From Candidatus Bathyarchaeum sp. (lineage in GTDB: Archaea > Thermoproteota > Bathyarchaeia > Bathyarchaeales > Bathyarchaeaceae), in contig JAOZIB010000025.1 in assembly GCA_026014565.1 (NCBI GenBank), positions 1 through 36,753 of the forward strand: a DNA stretch of 36,753 nt. Reading direction: 5' to 3'. Made by a program: the position numbers and the translations under genes. This document shows positions 15,820 through 23,638 of the stretch, piece by piece (the stretch's first letter is position 1; every line of letters starts with the position of its first letter). Under the pieces are notes generated by a model. It saw only the letters and a list, made by a program, of their open reading frames with translations. It had not been told where the DNA came from and did no database searches.

Positions 15820-16482
15820 TCACAACAATTTTGTTTGCTTGGTGTCGGCGTCTTTTTTAATGTTTTTTGAGGTTTTCCAAGATTTTCTTACAAAATCAGG
15901 GTAAGAACCGTATTTTTTAATCCAATTACTAAGAAACTTTCTTGTTTTTTGGTCTCCGGGATAACCACAGCCCATCTTGCCATGTTTGGCAGTTAATTTT
16001 GATATGATTTTGTCTCGTTCTACTTTAGCGATTATTGAAGCAGCAGAAACTATTGGATACTTTAAATCAGCCTTGTGCTCAGAAACGATTTCGGGATTAA
16101 TATCAAGATTTTCTGCAATGTGTTCCCCAAAACGGGCAGCATTAACGTCTGAAGCGTCAACATAAACCACATCAGGATTGAGAACCGAAATCACCTTCGC
16201 CATTTGCTGGGCTTCAAAACGGTTCAACTTGTGCAGTCTTGTTCCGGTTTCAACTACATGGTCAATTTCAACGGGTGACAAATGAACAACATAACAATTC
16301 GAAGCAAGTTCTCGTATCTGTTTAGCCAGAGTTTCTCTTTTCCAGGGAGTTAGCAGTTTGGAATCTTTTACCCCAATTTCGCTCAATTTAGGTAAATCCT
16401 CTTTTTCAATTGAAACGCCACCAATTACTAAGGGTCCAATAACACATCCCCGTCCTGCCTCGTCTACTCCAGCTACAAGCAT
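15820..16482 (-). CDS. rnhB: Ribonuclease HII
   Basis: The 220-residue protein is RNase HII, which cuts RNA strands and single ribonucleotides in RNA/DNA hybrids. It shows MLVAGVDEAGRGCVIGPLVI (catalytic Asp7, Glu8), VKDSKLLTPWKRE, NPDVVYVDASDVNAARFG (a further catalytic Asp) and KYPIVSAASIIAKVERD, then the C-terminal GCGYPGDQKTRKFL. ATG at 16482 has GAGGT eight bases upstream; a second in-frame ATG at 16506 lacks a site. The gene converges with the NifX-fold gene, with no space between them. Confidence 0.95.
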   Translation of the reverse strand: MLVAGVDEAGRGCVIGPLVIGGVSIEKEDLPKLSEIGVKDSKLLTPWKRETLAKQIRELASNCYVVHLSPVEIDHVVETGTRLHKLNRFEAQQMAKVISVLNPDVVYVDASDVNAARFGEHIAENLDINPEIVSEHKADLKYPIVSAASIIAKVERDKIISKLTAKHGKMGCGYPGDQKTRKFLSNWIKKYGSYPDFVRKSWKTSKNIKKDADTKQTKLL

Positions 16483-16560
16483 ATCTAAACCTCGTTGATA
16501 GCCCATTCAGTGATTTGCAAATTTGATGTTTTTGACAGTTGACGGTTGTGGATTAATTAC

Positions 16561-16579
16561 TTTACGGTTCAGCTTAAAA
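16561..16579 (+). repeat. 19-base repeat, copy 1 (other copy 19643-19661)
   Basis: TTTACGGTTCAGCTTAAAA here matches TTTACAGTTCAGCTTAAAA at 19643-19661 with one difference. In both places the frame reads FTVQLK and soon ends in a stop. The two copies flank the first beta-propeller gene. They may be remnants of one small gene duplicated with the flanks. Confidence 0.5.
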
Positions 16580-16777
16580 CTAAACGGTGAAGACAGCTCC
16601 ACTGACCAACCCAAACTACGACTTTTTTATTTTTGAGATAGTTACATGCCAATTTGGAAAGATCTTTGGTAAAAATTATTGAACTTCTTTAATGCATATT
16701 ATTATTGCTAAAAAAAGTACAAAATTTTAAATATTCACTAATATTTTATTATAAAATATTTCTTAAGGGGTGAAGGA

Positions 16778-19285
16778 ATGAAAAAAATTTTAAAAGCAAA
16801 AAAAATGATTGCCATAGTAATTTGTTTTATTATTGTCGCGACGGCAATTATTTCAACAACTATGGCTCAAACACTAAATGAAAAAATCACATATCCATTT
16901 ATTGGAGCCGTACCTAATCCTGTAGGCGTAAATCAAGAAGTTCTATTACATATCGGCATCTCTGATTATTTAATGGTGTATGATGAAGGCTGGGAAGGAC
17001 TTACTGTAACGGTAACTAGTCCTGATGGCCAACAGGAAACTTTAGGACCATACCGGACAGACTCAACAGGAGGAACTGGTGACATTTTTGTTCCAACAAT
17101 GACGGGAACATATCAATTCCAAACAAACTTTCCGCAACAAGATTACAATGGTGTCACATACCTAGCAAGTGTTAGCGAACCACTTGAATTAATTGTACAA
17201 GAGGAAAATATTGAGTTTTATCCAGGGCATTCACTTCCAACTGAATACTGGACTCGTCCCATAGATGCACAACTAAGAGAGTGGAATCAAATTGCTGGAA
17301 GTTGGTTAGTTCCAAACTCTTTAATGGGGGTTAGTGTCTCGCCAGCATGGATTGCTCCATACAATGACGGGCCAGAAACAGGACACATTTTGTGGACAAA
17401 AGAACTGACAATTGGCGGAGTTGGCGGTGGAGAAACAGGGGAACATTCTTTTCAAATGGGCGATGCATATGAAGGAAAATGGAGTAGCCCAATAATTGTT
17501 TGTGGAAAATTGTACTATAAACTATCAGGGTCACAAGGTCTTGAACCGGTACTGTACCATTGTGTAGACTTACATACTGGCGAAGAAATGTGGAGTAAAA
17601 CATTCTTGGACAATTGCTCAATAGCGTTTGGTCAACTACTTTATTGGGATGGAATGAATTCACACGGTGATTTCGCATATTTGTGGGTAACTTCAGGTTC
17701 AGATTACTACGTATTTGATGCTTACAGTGGGGACTGGAGGTTCACTATTAAAAATGCACCATCAGGAACAAAACTATTCGACGAAAATGGAGCATTTTAC
17801 GTACTACAGATTGATACCGCTAATTGCTGGATGGCATTATGGAGTTCAAATGTAATGTGTCTAAGTAAAGCAACAGGTTATGGTGTAGGCAGTTGGGGCA
17901 ATTCCGTTCATATGAATACTTTTGATGCGGCTGAAAATACGGCAGAAGCACAAAGTGCATGGATTTGGAATGTTTCAATACCACAAGAATTGACTGGAAG
18001 CTCATATGCTTCATTTTATGGTGACAAAGTTATTGGATCTGCAACATCCCAAAGTGAAGTGACACTCTGGGGCCTAAGCTTAGAAGACGGAAACGAAGGA
18101 AAATTGCTGTTCAATGAAACATGGGATGCACCTTCTGAATGGGCCGAAGGCAACTTAACTTTTCCAGGAAGGAGCGGAGGATGGGTTGCATTCAATAATC
18201 AAGACAATGTTGCAGTAATAGGCACAAAGGAAAAATGTGACTGGTACGGATTCAGTCTTGAAACTGGAAAATGTATGTGGGGTCCAACAGATCCACAAAA
18301 CTATTTAGACTCATATTTTGGTGACGGTCGATTTATTGCAAATGGAAAATTCTACTCCGTGGGAGTAAGTGGAATAGTATATTGCTACAATGTTCAAACT
18401 GGAACTCTGCTATGGACATATGAAGCAAGCGATCCATACTCTGAAATTTTATGGGCCAATAATTGGTGGCTAGAGCCAATGTTCCTAACAGACGGAAAAT
18501 TGTATCTTGGTCATGCTGAACATTCACCAATAAACCCAATGCCACGTGGTGCTCCATTCATCTGTTTGGATGCAGACACTGGAGACGTAATTTGGCGTGC
18601 AGATGGTTTGCTTCGTGAAACACACTGGGGTGCAATTGCAATAATTGGAGACAGCATAATTGCATCAATGAACACATACGACCAAAGAATATACGCTTTA
18701 GCTAAAGGACCAAGTGAGATAACGGTAAATTCTGAAACCAATGGTGTAAATGTTGGAAATTATGCTCTAGTTACTGGAACGGCATTGGACGTTTCTCCGG
18801 GAACTACGAGTACAGCATTATCAATACGTTTTCCGAACGGTGTTCCCGTTGTTGCTGATGAGCATATGACAGAATGGATGAAATATGTTTATCAACAATT
18901 TGAATGCCCCGCAGATGCTACAGGTGTTTCAGTGACTGTCGAAGCAGTAGACCCTAACGGTAATTATCAATATCTAGGAACAACAACAAGTGACATCTAT
19001 GGCAATTTTGGATTTAGCTTTAAGCCTGAAGTTGAGGGTCAATATACAATAATTGCTACATTTGGAGGATCAAAGGCATATTACGGTTCTACGTCAACAA
19101 CATATCTAGTTGTAAATCCAGCAACTTCAGCATCAATACCAATCGACACAGAGGAACCTATAGATTCTACAGAACCAGCGGAAGAGTCTGGAGCAATAAT
19201 CACCACAGAAGTAGCTATAGTTACAGCAATTACAATAGTCGCAATAATCGGAGTCGCAGCATACTGGTTCATAAAACGCAAGTAA
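16778..19285 (+). CDS. Large secreted PQQ-like beta-propeller protein with membrane anchor (paralogue 1)
   Basis: The 835-residue exported protein has a signal peptide (residues 1-30, ending STTMAQ). An immunoglobulin-like N-domain follows (about 40-135, with GAVPNPVGVNQEVLLHIGIS). A long propeller region (about 150-640) has repeated blade motifs such as YHCVDLHTGEEMW, YCYNVQTGTLLW and FICLDADTGDVIW. A second Ig-like domain (about 645-770) precedes a Thr/Glu linker, a transmembrane helix (about 805-830) and FIKRK. The DxxTGxxxW blades match PQQ-binding-like/BamB propellers, but no enzyme site is visible, so a binding or scaffold role at the surface is likely. GGGGTGAAGG lies just ahead of ATG 16778. 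A highly similar paralogue lies at 25794-28325. Confidence 0.88.
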   Translation: MKKILKAKKMIAIVICFIIVATAIISTTMAQTLNEKITYPFIGAVPNPVGVNQEVLLHIGISDYLMVYDEGWEGLTVTVTSPDGQQETLGPYRTDSTGGTGDIFVPTMTGTYQFQTNFPQQDYNGVTYLASVSEPLELIVQEENIEFYPGHSLPTEYWTRPIDAQLREWNQIAGSWLVPNSLMGVSVSPAWIAPYNDGPETGHILWTKELTIGGVGGGETGEHSFQMGDAYEGKWSSPIIVCGKLYYKLSGSQGLEPVLYHCVDLHTGEEMWSKTFLDNCSIAFGQLLYWDGMNSHGDFAYLWVTSGSDYYVFDAYSGDWRFTIKNAPSGTKLFDENGAFYVLQIDTANCWMALWSSNVMCLSKATGYGVGSWGNSVHMNTFDAAENTAEAQSAWIWNVSIPQELTGSSYASFYGDKVIGSATSQSEVTLWGLSLEDGNEGKLLFNETWDAPSEWAEGNLTFPGRSGGWVAFNNQDNVAVIGTKEKCDWYGFSLETGKCMWGPTDPQNYLDSYFGDGRFIANGKFYSVGVSGIVYCYNVQTGTLLWTYEASDPYSEILWANNWWLEPMFLTDGKLYLGHAEHSPINPMPRGAPFICLDADTGDVIWRADGLLRETHWGAIAIIGDSIIASMNTYDQRIYALAKGPSEITVNSETNGVNVGNYALVTGTALDVSPGTTSTALSIRFPNGVPVVADEHMTEWMKYVYQQFECPADATGVSVTVEAVDPNGNYQYLGTTTSDIYGNFGFSFKPEVEGQYTIIATFGGSKAYYGSTSTTYLVVNPATSASIPIDTEEPIDSTEPAEESGAIITTEVAIVTAITIVAIIGVAAYWFIKRK

Positions 19286-19297
19286 ACCAAAAAATCC

Positions 19298-19314
19298 CCT
19301 CCCCTCTTTTTTTG
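19298..19314 (+). terminator. Oligo-pyrimidine terminator after beta-propeller gene 1
   Basis: A C/T-rich stretch ends in seven T directly after the gene stop. The second paralogue has an equivalent pyrimidine tract in the same place (28333-28355). Confidence 0.45.
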
Positions 19315-19328
19315 AGAGCACATTGAAA

Positions 19329-19400
19329 GAAATGGGACAGAAGGCTCAACAGACTAAAATGAAAAAATAACCAAGTGATAGAACACAAAGTTTTCATAAC
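19329..19400. repeat. Conserved 3'-flanking element of the beta-propeller paralogues, copy 1
   Basis: About 72 bases downstream of paralogue 1 align with 28374-28450 downstream of paralogue 2. Both share GAAATGGG, GGCTCAA, an identical 19-base AAAATGAAAAAATAACCAA (19356-19374 and 28406-28424), GTGATAG and CAAAGTTTT...CAT. The duplication therefore extended past the stop codon, or the element has a function of its own. Confidence 0.6.
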
Positions 19401-19403
19401 GGA

Positions 19404-19666
19404 ATGAAAAAGTTAACGAACAAATATGACAACCCCAAGATTTCTAAAAATTCACTTGCCAATATGTTAGACTCCAAACAAATCTACAAAAATTCTAGAA
19501 AAAAACAGTTTGTAACTAAAATTGCTTCAACCAAAAAGAAAGAATTGCATTAAAAAATGAAGGCTGGGAATGTTGGGAAAAAGATGTGAAAGATTGGTAT
19601 TTCATTAAGCCGAAGCTAAAACGTTTAATTCTGGGGTTTTCGTTTACAGTTCAGCTTAAAATATAA
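19404..19666 (+). pseudogene. Frameshifted small ORF (about 88 residues), unidentified
   Basis: The 408-base gap between the propeller gene and cutA is not empty. ATG 19404 opens 49 codons (MKKLTNKYDNPKISKNS..., ending STKKKELH, stop at 19553). In the -1 frame a second open stretch (19520-19666) reads ERIALKNEGWECWEKDVKDW, then YFIKPKLKRLILGFSFTVQLKI. Both halves look like one Lys/Trp-rich protein broken near the A-rich CCAAAAAGAAAG at 19530-19541. It may be a pseudogene, an assembly indel or a programmed -1 shift (C AAA AAG resembles a slippery site). The end carries the 19-base repeat shared with 16561. Confidence 0.4.
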
Positions 19667-19668
19667 CT
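19652..19668 (+). promoter_or_regulatory. Box A candidate for cutA
   Basis: TTAAAATATAA (19656-19666) lies about 30 bases before the cutA ATG, so the transcript would have almost no leader. It overlaps the end of the small frameshifted ORF. Confidence 0.4.
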
Positions 19669-19693
19669 CAGACAATAACTCTAATGGAAAAAA

Positions 19694-20017
19694 ATGACAT
19701 TAATTATTGTTTTAATGACAGCCTCCAGCAAAAAAGAGGCAGAAAACATAAGTCACAAATTACTTGAAGAGGGGCTAATCGCTTGTGCTAACATTGTCGA
19801 TGGCGTTTCTTCCTTGTTTTGGTGGAAACAAAAAATTGAACATGAAAATGAAACATTAGTTATTATGAAATCCAGTGAAAAACTGTTCAAAGAGATTACC
19901 CAACGAATAGAAGAACTACACAGCTATGAAGTTCCAGAGGTTTTAGCATTACCAATAGTTGCTGGTTCTCAACGTTATTTGGATTGGATGAAAAGCAATC
20001 TTGAAAAGGTGAAATAG
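19694..20017 (+). CDS. cutA: CutA divalent-cation tolerance protein
   Basis: The 107-residue protein has the full CutA pattern: IIVLMTASSKKEAENISHKLLEEGLIACANIVDGVSSLFWWKQKIEHENETLVIMKSS and then HSYEVPEVLALPIVAGSQRYLDWM. CutA forms a very stable trimer with a ferredoxin-like fold. It binds copper in vitro and was linked to divalent metal tolerance in bacteria; its physiological role is unsettled. ATG at 19694 is used. The next gene starts directly after its stop (TTG at 20018) with AAGGTGA as site, so both are co-transcribed. Confidence 0.95.
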   Translation: MTLIIVLMTASSKKEAENISHKLLEEGLIACANIVDGVSSLFWWKQKIEHENETLVIMKSSEKLFKEITQRIEELHSYEVPEVLALPIVAGSQRYLDWMKSNLEKVK

Positions 20018-20731
20018 TTGTCAAAAAAGCCCGTAACCCGACCAGATCAAAAAGAGGTAATCTATAGTTCGGGTCGTTGGAAAACTCTAGAACAATTACG
20101 GAAAAGAAGTCTTGAAATAATGAAAAAACTGGAAAGTTCACACTTACTTTCTACTGTTCACGGTAGCATTGCTCGAGGTGATGTTACACAAACAAGTGAT
20201 ATTGACATATTCATTTCCAACCAGATATCCTCTTTTGCTGTTGAAACTGCCCTTGAAAGGTCTGGTTTTCAAGTTTTGGAGCGAAAAATCATTCAGGCAA
20301 CTCCTTTGTATGCTTTGAAAGGATATATTGAATTGGATAACCAGACTAGTATATCATTTCCGTTGGTTAAAATGCGCCAAGTAGAAAAAGAATTTTACAG
20401 ATTCGGAGGCGAGGCAACGGTTTCAGTTCTTGAAAAAAATAAACGGGTTTTAGGTGTTGATAAGCGGCTAATGTTAATTGAGCCAACTACTGAAGGTCAT
20501 ATAGAAACGACAATTATAAACAAAGAAAAAGAGGTTGCCAAATTACTAGCAATCGCACCTAGCACAGTTTTGGACCGTAAACGGGCTCTTTTACGCAGAG
20601 ACAAAGTGGGAAGAACCGGAGTTTACATCGAAAAAGACCTAAACCCAGAAGAAACTTTTGAGCAGGGCATGAAAAAATTAGCAGATAATAATCCTGCTGT
20701 TCGCAGAAGAATTAAATTTTTTCAAAAATAA
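20018..20731 (+). CDS. Archaeal nucleotidyltransferase-domain protein
   Basis: The 237-residue protein has a minimal nucleotidyltransferase fold. HGSIARGDVTQTSDIDIFIS (about residues 47-66) gives the GS motif and the two catalytic Asp residues. The conserved C-terminal region (about 130-230) contains VLGVDKRLMLIEPTTEGH and LDRKRALLRRDKVGRTGVY and is specific to an uncharacterised archaeal family. The last residues, NNPAVRRRIKFFQK, are basic and may contact nucleic acid. The substrate is unknown. The start is TTG at 20018, directly after cutA. The gene converges on pelota. Confidence 0.82.
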   Translation: MSKKPVTRPDQKEVIYSSGRWKTLEQLRKRSLEIMKKLESSHLLSTVHGSIARGDVTQTSDIDIFISNQISSFAVETALERSGFQVLERKIIQATPLYALKGYIELDNQTSISFPLVKMRQVEKEFYRFGGEATVSVLEKNKRVLGVDKRLMLIEPTTEGHIETTIINKEKEVAKLLAIAPSTVLDRKRALLRRDKVGRTGVYIEKDLNPEETFEQGMKKLADNNPAVRRRIKFFQK

Positions 20732-20734
20732 CAA

Positions 20735-21814
20735 TTAAGGCAAAGGAAAACGAAGAAGCGCAGCAACGCCCCCAAGAGAAAGCAGTTTTGTTCCGGCTTC
20801 GTGTTCAGTACTCATTACCATTATTTCTCCGCGGGCATCTTCAACACTTTTCATTATGGCTTCCAACGCGAACCGTTGTTCATCTTCTGTTTCCCGTAAG
20901 GTTAAATCCGCAACTAGCAGTTTTTCTACGGCACCAAAATTTGCAGCTTTTTCTACGTCATCTAATCCATAGCTTATGGTAGATTTTCCGCGTCCTAAAC
21001 GGGCTAAGAATTCTTCCATGGCTTTCATTTCGTCGGCTACTCGCATGTTCTCTAACATGTTTGTTAGGATCCCAGAGCGAAGGGATTCTTGTATTCCAGA
21101 GATTCCTGCACTGTTTACTCCTTTTACACCAATTATTGAAGCAGCCACGTCACGGGATTCTTTTTTTACGTAATCACAAAAGTCATCTTTTATGTATCCA
21201 GGTCCAAGAACAACTATCGGACTGTTAAGAGGACGCCAAGCATCACGCAAAGCCTTGAGAGCAATTTTGAAAAACTGTTGTTTTTCTTGGGCCCTTCTTT
21301 CTGCTTCATATTTTCCCGGAAGTTTAGTTCGTCCACCCGCTTTAACGTCAATTCCGTATTGCCTTAAAATTGCTACACAATAATCCTCGTCATCTATGGA
21401 AATAATTGTAAGAGGGGAAGCAGTGATTTTGCTGGCTCGTTTTAACCGGTCTAATTCGTGTTTTTGCCACTTCTTCTTAACAATTGTAACAGGTTTATTG
21501 ACAACAACATCCAAAGTATGCCGAGAACCATTTATGCTCAATTTTTCTGGAGAATCAACAACAATTCCATTAACCCTTAACCGATTAAGGACTTTATCCC
21601 AATACATTTTTTCAACTTGAACACCTAGATTAACGGGCACCCTCTTTGCTTTTGTTGGTCGTGAAAAATCCTGATCAGTTTTAACTTGGCGAGTAGTGCG
21701 AGCGTATACTTCATCTCGTTTGAGGATAATATTGTACAAATGCCAAAGATCGTCCATAGTTTCGGGCATAACTTTCACGTAATGCTTCTTGAGGTCAATT
21801 TTGTAAATTTTCAA
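20735..21814 (-). CDS. pelA: Pelota (Dom34) mRNA surveillance factor
   Basis: The 359-residue protein is archaeal pelota, the eRF1-like factor that with aEF1A rescues ribosomes stalled on mRNA. The N-terminal Sm-like domain (1-130) has MPETMDDLWHLYNIILKRDEVYARTTRQVK. The central domain (about 131-255) has VVLGPGYIKDDFCDYVKKE. The C-terminal L30e-like domain (about 260-355) has the FGAVEKLLVADLTLRE segment and VMSTEHEAGTKLLSLGGVAALLRFP. No GGQ motif is present, as expected for pelota. The start is TTG at 21814. Confidence 0.96.
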   Translation of the reverse strand: MKIYKIDLKKHYVKVMPETMDDLWHLYNIILKRDEVYARTTRQVKTDQDFSRPTKAKRVPVNLGVQVEKMYWDKVLNRLRVNGIVVDSPEKLSINGSRHTLDVVVNKPVTIVKKKWQKHELDRLKRASKITASPLTIISIDDEDYCVAILRQYGIDVKAGGRTKLPGKYEAERRAQEKQQFFKIALKALRDAWRPLNSPIVVLGPGYIKDDFCDYVKKESRDVAASIIGVKGVNSAGISGIQESLRSGILTNMLENMRVADEMKAMEEFLARLGRGKSTISYGLDDVEKAANFGAVEKLLVADLTLRETEDEQRFALEAIMKSVEDARGEIMVMSTEHEAGTKLLSLGGVAALLRFPLP

Positions 21815-21921
21815 AAAGATTCTATCCTTTCCCAGCAGATATAATGTAAACAGTCAATTAATCAACTAAAAAACATTTAAAAATAAAAATGTGGAGGCAA
21901 TAATTGCCTCTAAGTTTTTGT

Positions 21922-23133
21922 TTATTTTGACAAAATTTCGTCGAATGTCATCATCGTTACTTTCAAAGGCTGCTTTTTCATTGCTGTTGAAATTCGCGCA
22001 GCTACTAGATAACTGATGTTTCTTTCTGACGCGATGTCAACAAGTCTTTGAGTAATAACACCATCAAACACAACTATGTCTACGTCTTTCATTTGCTGTA
22101 ATTTTGCGGCAAGTTCTCGAACAGGCAATCGTACGATTTGTTTCATGTCTTTGTCTAGTAGAGCTGCTTCTAATGTGCCACCTAATTGCTGTGCTGTTTC
22201 AACGATTTGCTTTGGAACAATTTTCTTTTGGAGCTCTTTCTTCTTAGCAGGAGCTTTGACTGGAGCCTTCACTGGAACTGCTGATGGAGTAGGCGATGAA
22301 ACTTTTGATGAAATCCTCGCTTTTTCAACTGGAACTTTCATTTTCAGTGCTTTTTCGATTTCTTTGAAGGTTAGGTTTTCTACTTCTTTACCTCTAGGTG
22401 CACGTGCAACATATTTTATGTTAGTCACCTGTTTGAGTTCTTTAAGAATAAGGTCTCCACCGCGGTCGCCATCTAGAAATGCGATTGCTTCTCGTTCACG
22501 ACATAGTTTAATTATGCTTTGGGGTATTTTTGCTCCTTCTACGGCAATTGTGTTTTGTATTCCAGCACGAAGTAATGTGATTACGTCGGCTCGGCCTTCG
22601 ACAACTATTATTTGTTTTGCACTGTTAATTTCAGGTCCAGCAGTTAATCCTTCAGGTCCATAACTTTCAAGTCTTTGAAGCCTAAGCATTTCAGAGACTT
22701 CCCTGAAAATTTCGTCAGTTCCAGGCATTGTTTCAACGTTCCATTTTGTGAGAACGTCTTTAGCGCGGTCTATGATAACACGTCGTCTAGCATCTCTGAT
22801 GTCTTCTATTTTGTTTAAAACAACAGATGCTTTACAAGGCCCTACACGGTCGATGCTCTCGATGCTAGCTGCAATAATCGCAGTTGAAACACGGTCTAAG
22901 CTAGTTGGAATGTTAATTTTTCCATTCGTTTTATCTTGTTTTGAATCTAAACTAATTTCTATTCTTCCGATTCTACCAGATTTCTGTAGTTCGCGGAGGT
23001 CGAGCTCTGGTCCAAACAATCCTTCTGTTTGTCCAAATAATGCCCCGATCACATCCGGCTTTTCAACTACTCCCTCCACTTCGAACCGGGCTCGAATAAC
23101 ATACTTTATCGTAACTGTTTGTGCAGATTTCGT
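21922..23133 (-). CDS. dnaG: Archaeal DnaG-type primase/exosome subunit, apparent ACG start
   Basis: Archaeal DnaG has primase-like activity and anchors poly(A) RNA at the exosome. The N-domain shows VVEKPDVIGALFGQTEGLFGPELDLRELQKSGRIGRIEI. The TOPRIM domain (about residues 185-265 of the long form) has IIVVEGRADVITLL and FLDGDRGGDLILKEL. A Pro/Ala/Lys linker and a C-terminal domain follow. The first ordinary start codon (GTG 23079) would cut off the family's first strand. Eighteen codons upstream of it are open and encode the conserved KYVIRARFEVEG. The upstream frame meets TGA at 23140-23142, and the only well-placed start is ACG at 23131-23133, six bases after GAGGTGA. A sequencing error at this codon is the alternative. 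Confidence 0.9.
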   Translation of the reverse strand, partial: TKSAQTVTIKYVIRARFEVEGVVEKPDVIGALFGQTEGLFGPELDLRELQKSGRIGRIEISLDSKQDKTNGKINIPTSLDRVSTAIIAASIESIDRVGPCKASVVLNKIEDIRDARRRVIIDRAKDVLTKWNVETMPGTDEIFREVSEMLRLQRLESYGPEGLTAGPEINSAKQIIVVEGRADVITLLRAGIQNTIAVEGAKIPQSIIKLCREREAIAFLDGDRGGDLILKELKQVTNIKYVARAPRGKEVENLTFKEIEKALKMKVPVEKARISSKVSSPTPSAVPVKAPVKAPAKKKELQKKIVPKQIVETAQQLGGTLEAALLDKDMKQIVRLPVRELAAKLQQMKDVDIVVFDGVITQRLVDIASERNISYLVAARISTAMKKQPLKVTMMTFDEILSK

Positions 23134-23210
23134 TTTGAGTCACCTCAATCATGATAATATAATCTCCATTAAAACCGAGACTACAGGTTGAATTATCAGG
23201 TCAGTGTCTA

Positions 23211-23633
23211 TTATACTTTGCGACATGAGACTCTTTCTCTAAAATTTTCAACATACGTCGCTAAACCTTCAATATCTTTTACATCCCGACCAACAAGACC
23301 AATAAGCATCTTCCAAAAAACAAGATTTGGAGTAATTTTCATCTCCTCTAAGCAGTGAGCCAAACGGTTAGTCCATTCCTTTCCGCGTCTATCAAAATCA
23401 AATAGGAGTATTATTTCCCGTTTACTTGTTTGTTCAATTTCATCTTGAACATCAAAAAACGATTTTCCTGAAGTTTTAGCTAAAACTAGTTCTCCAGATA
23501 TTCCTAACCTACGTAATGCTTCAACATCGTTTTTTCCTTCAACAACAATTGGAATACCCTTGGCTGACTTTTGTTCTAGCCTATCAAGCAGAACCTGAAT
23601 TTTCTCTAACCGTTTCTCAGTTTTTGTCGACAA
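23211..23633 (-). CDS. Small TOPRIM-domain protein (UPF0292-like)
   Basis: The 140-residue protein is a single TOPRIM domain: IPIVVEGKNDVEALRRLGISGELV supplies the catalytic-type Glu, and REIILLFDFDRRGKEW the DxD. An N-terminal helix (EKRLEKIQVLLDRLEQ) precedes the domain. Free-standing archaeal TOPRIM proteins of this size are thought to act in RNA or DNA metabolism, but their substrates are unknown. It lies between tyrS and dnaG, upstream of another TOPRIM protein. The start is TTG at 23633, with AGGT some ten bases ahead. The preceding tyrS stop is only five bases away, so the genes form one operon. Confidence 0.82.
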   Translation of the reverse strand: MSTKTEKRLEKIQVLLDRLEQKSAKGIPIVVEGKNDVEALRRLGISGELVLAKTSGKSFFDVQDEIEQTSKREIILLFDFDRRGKEWTNRLAHCLEEMKITPNLVFWKMLIGLVGRDVKDIEGLATYVENFRERVSCRKV

Positions 23634-23638
23634 ATCAT

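Noticed and set aside
19329-19400. Small peptide encoded by the shared 3' element
   Set aside because: Minus-strand frames over the two copies are similar only because the DNA is; indels between the copies break both frames.
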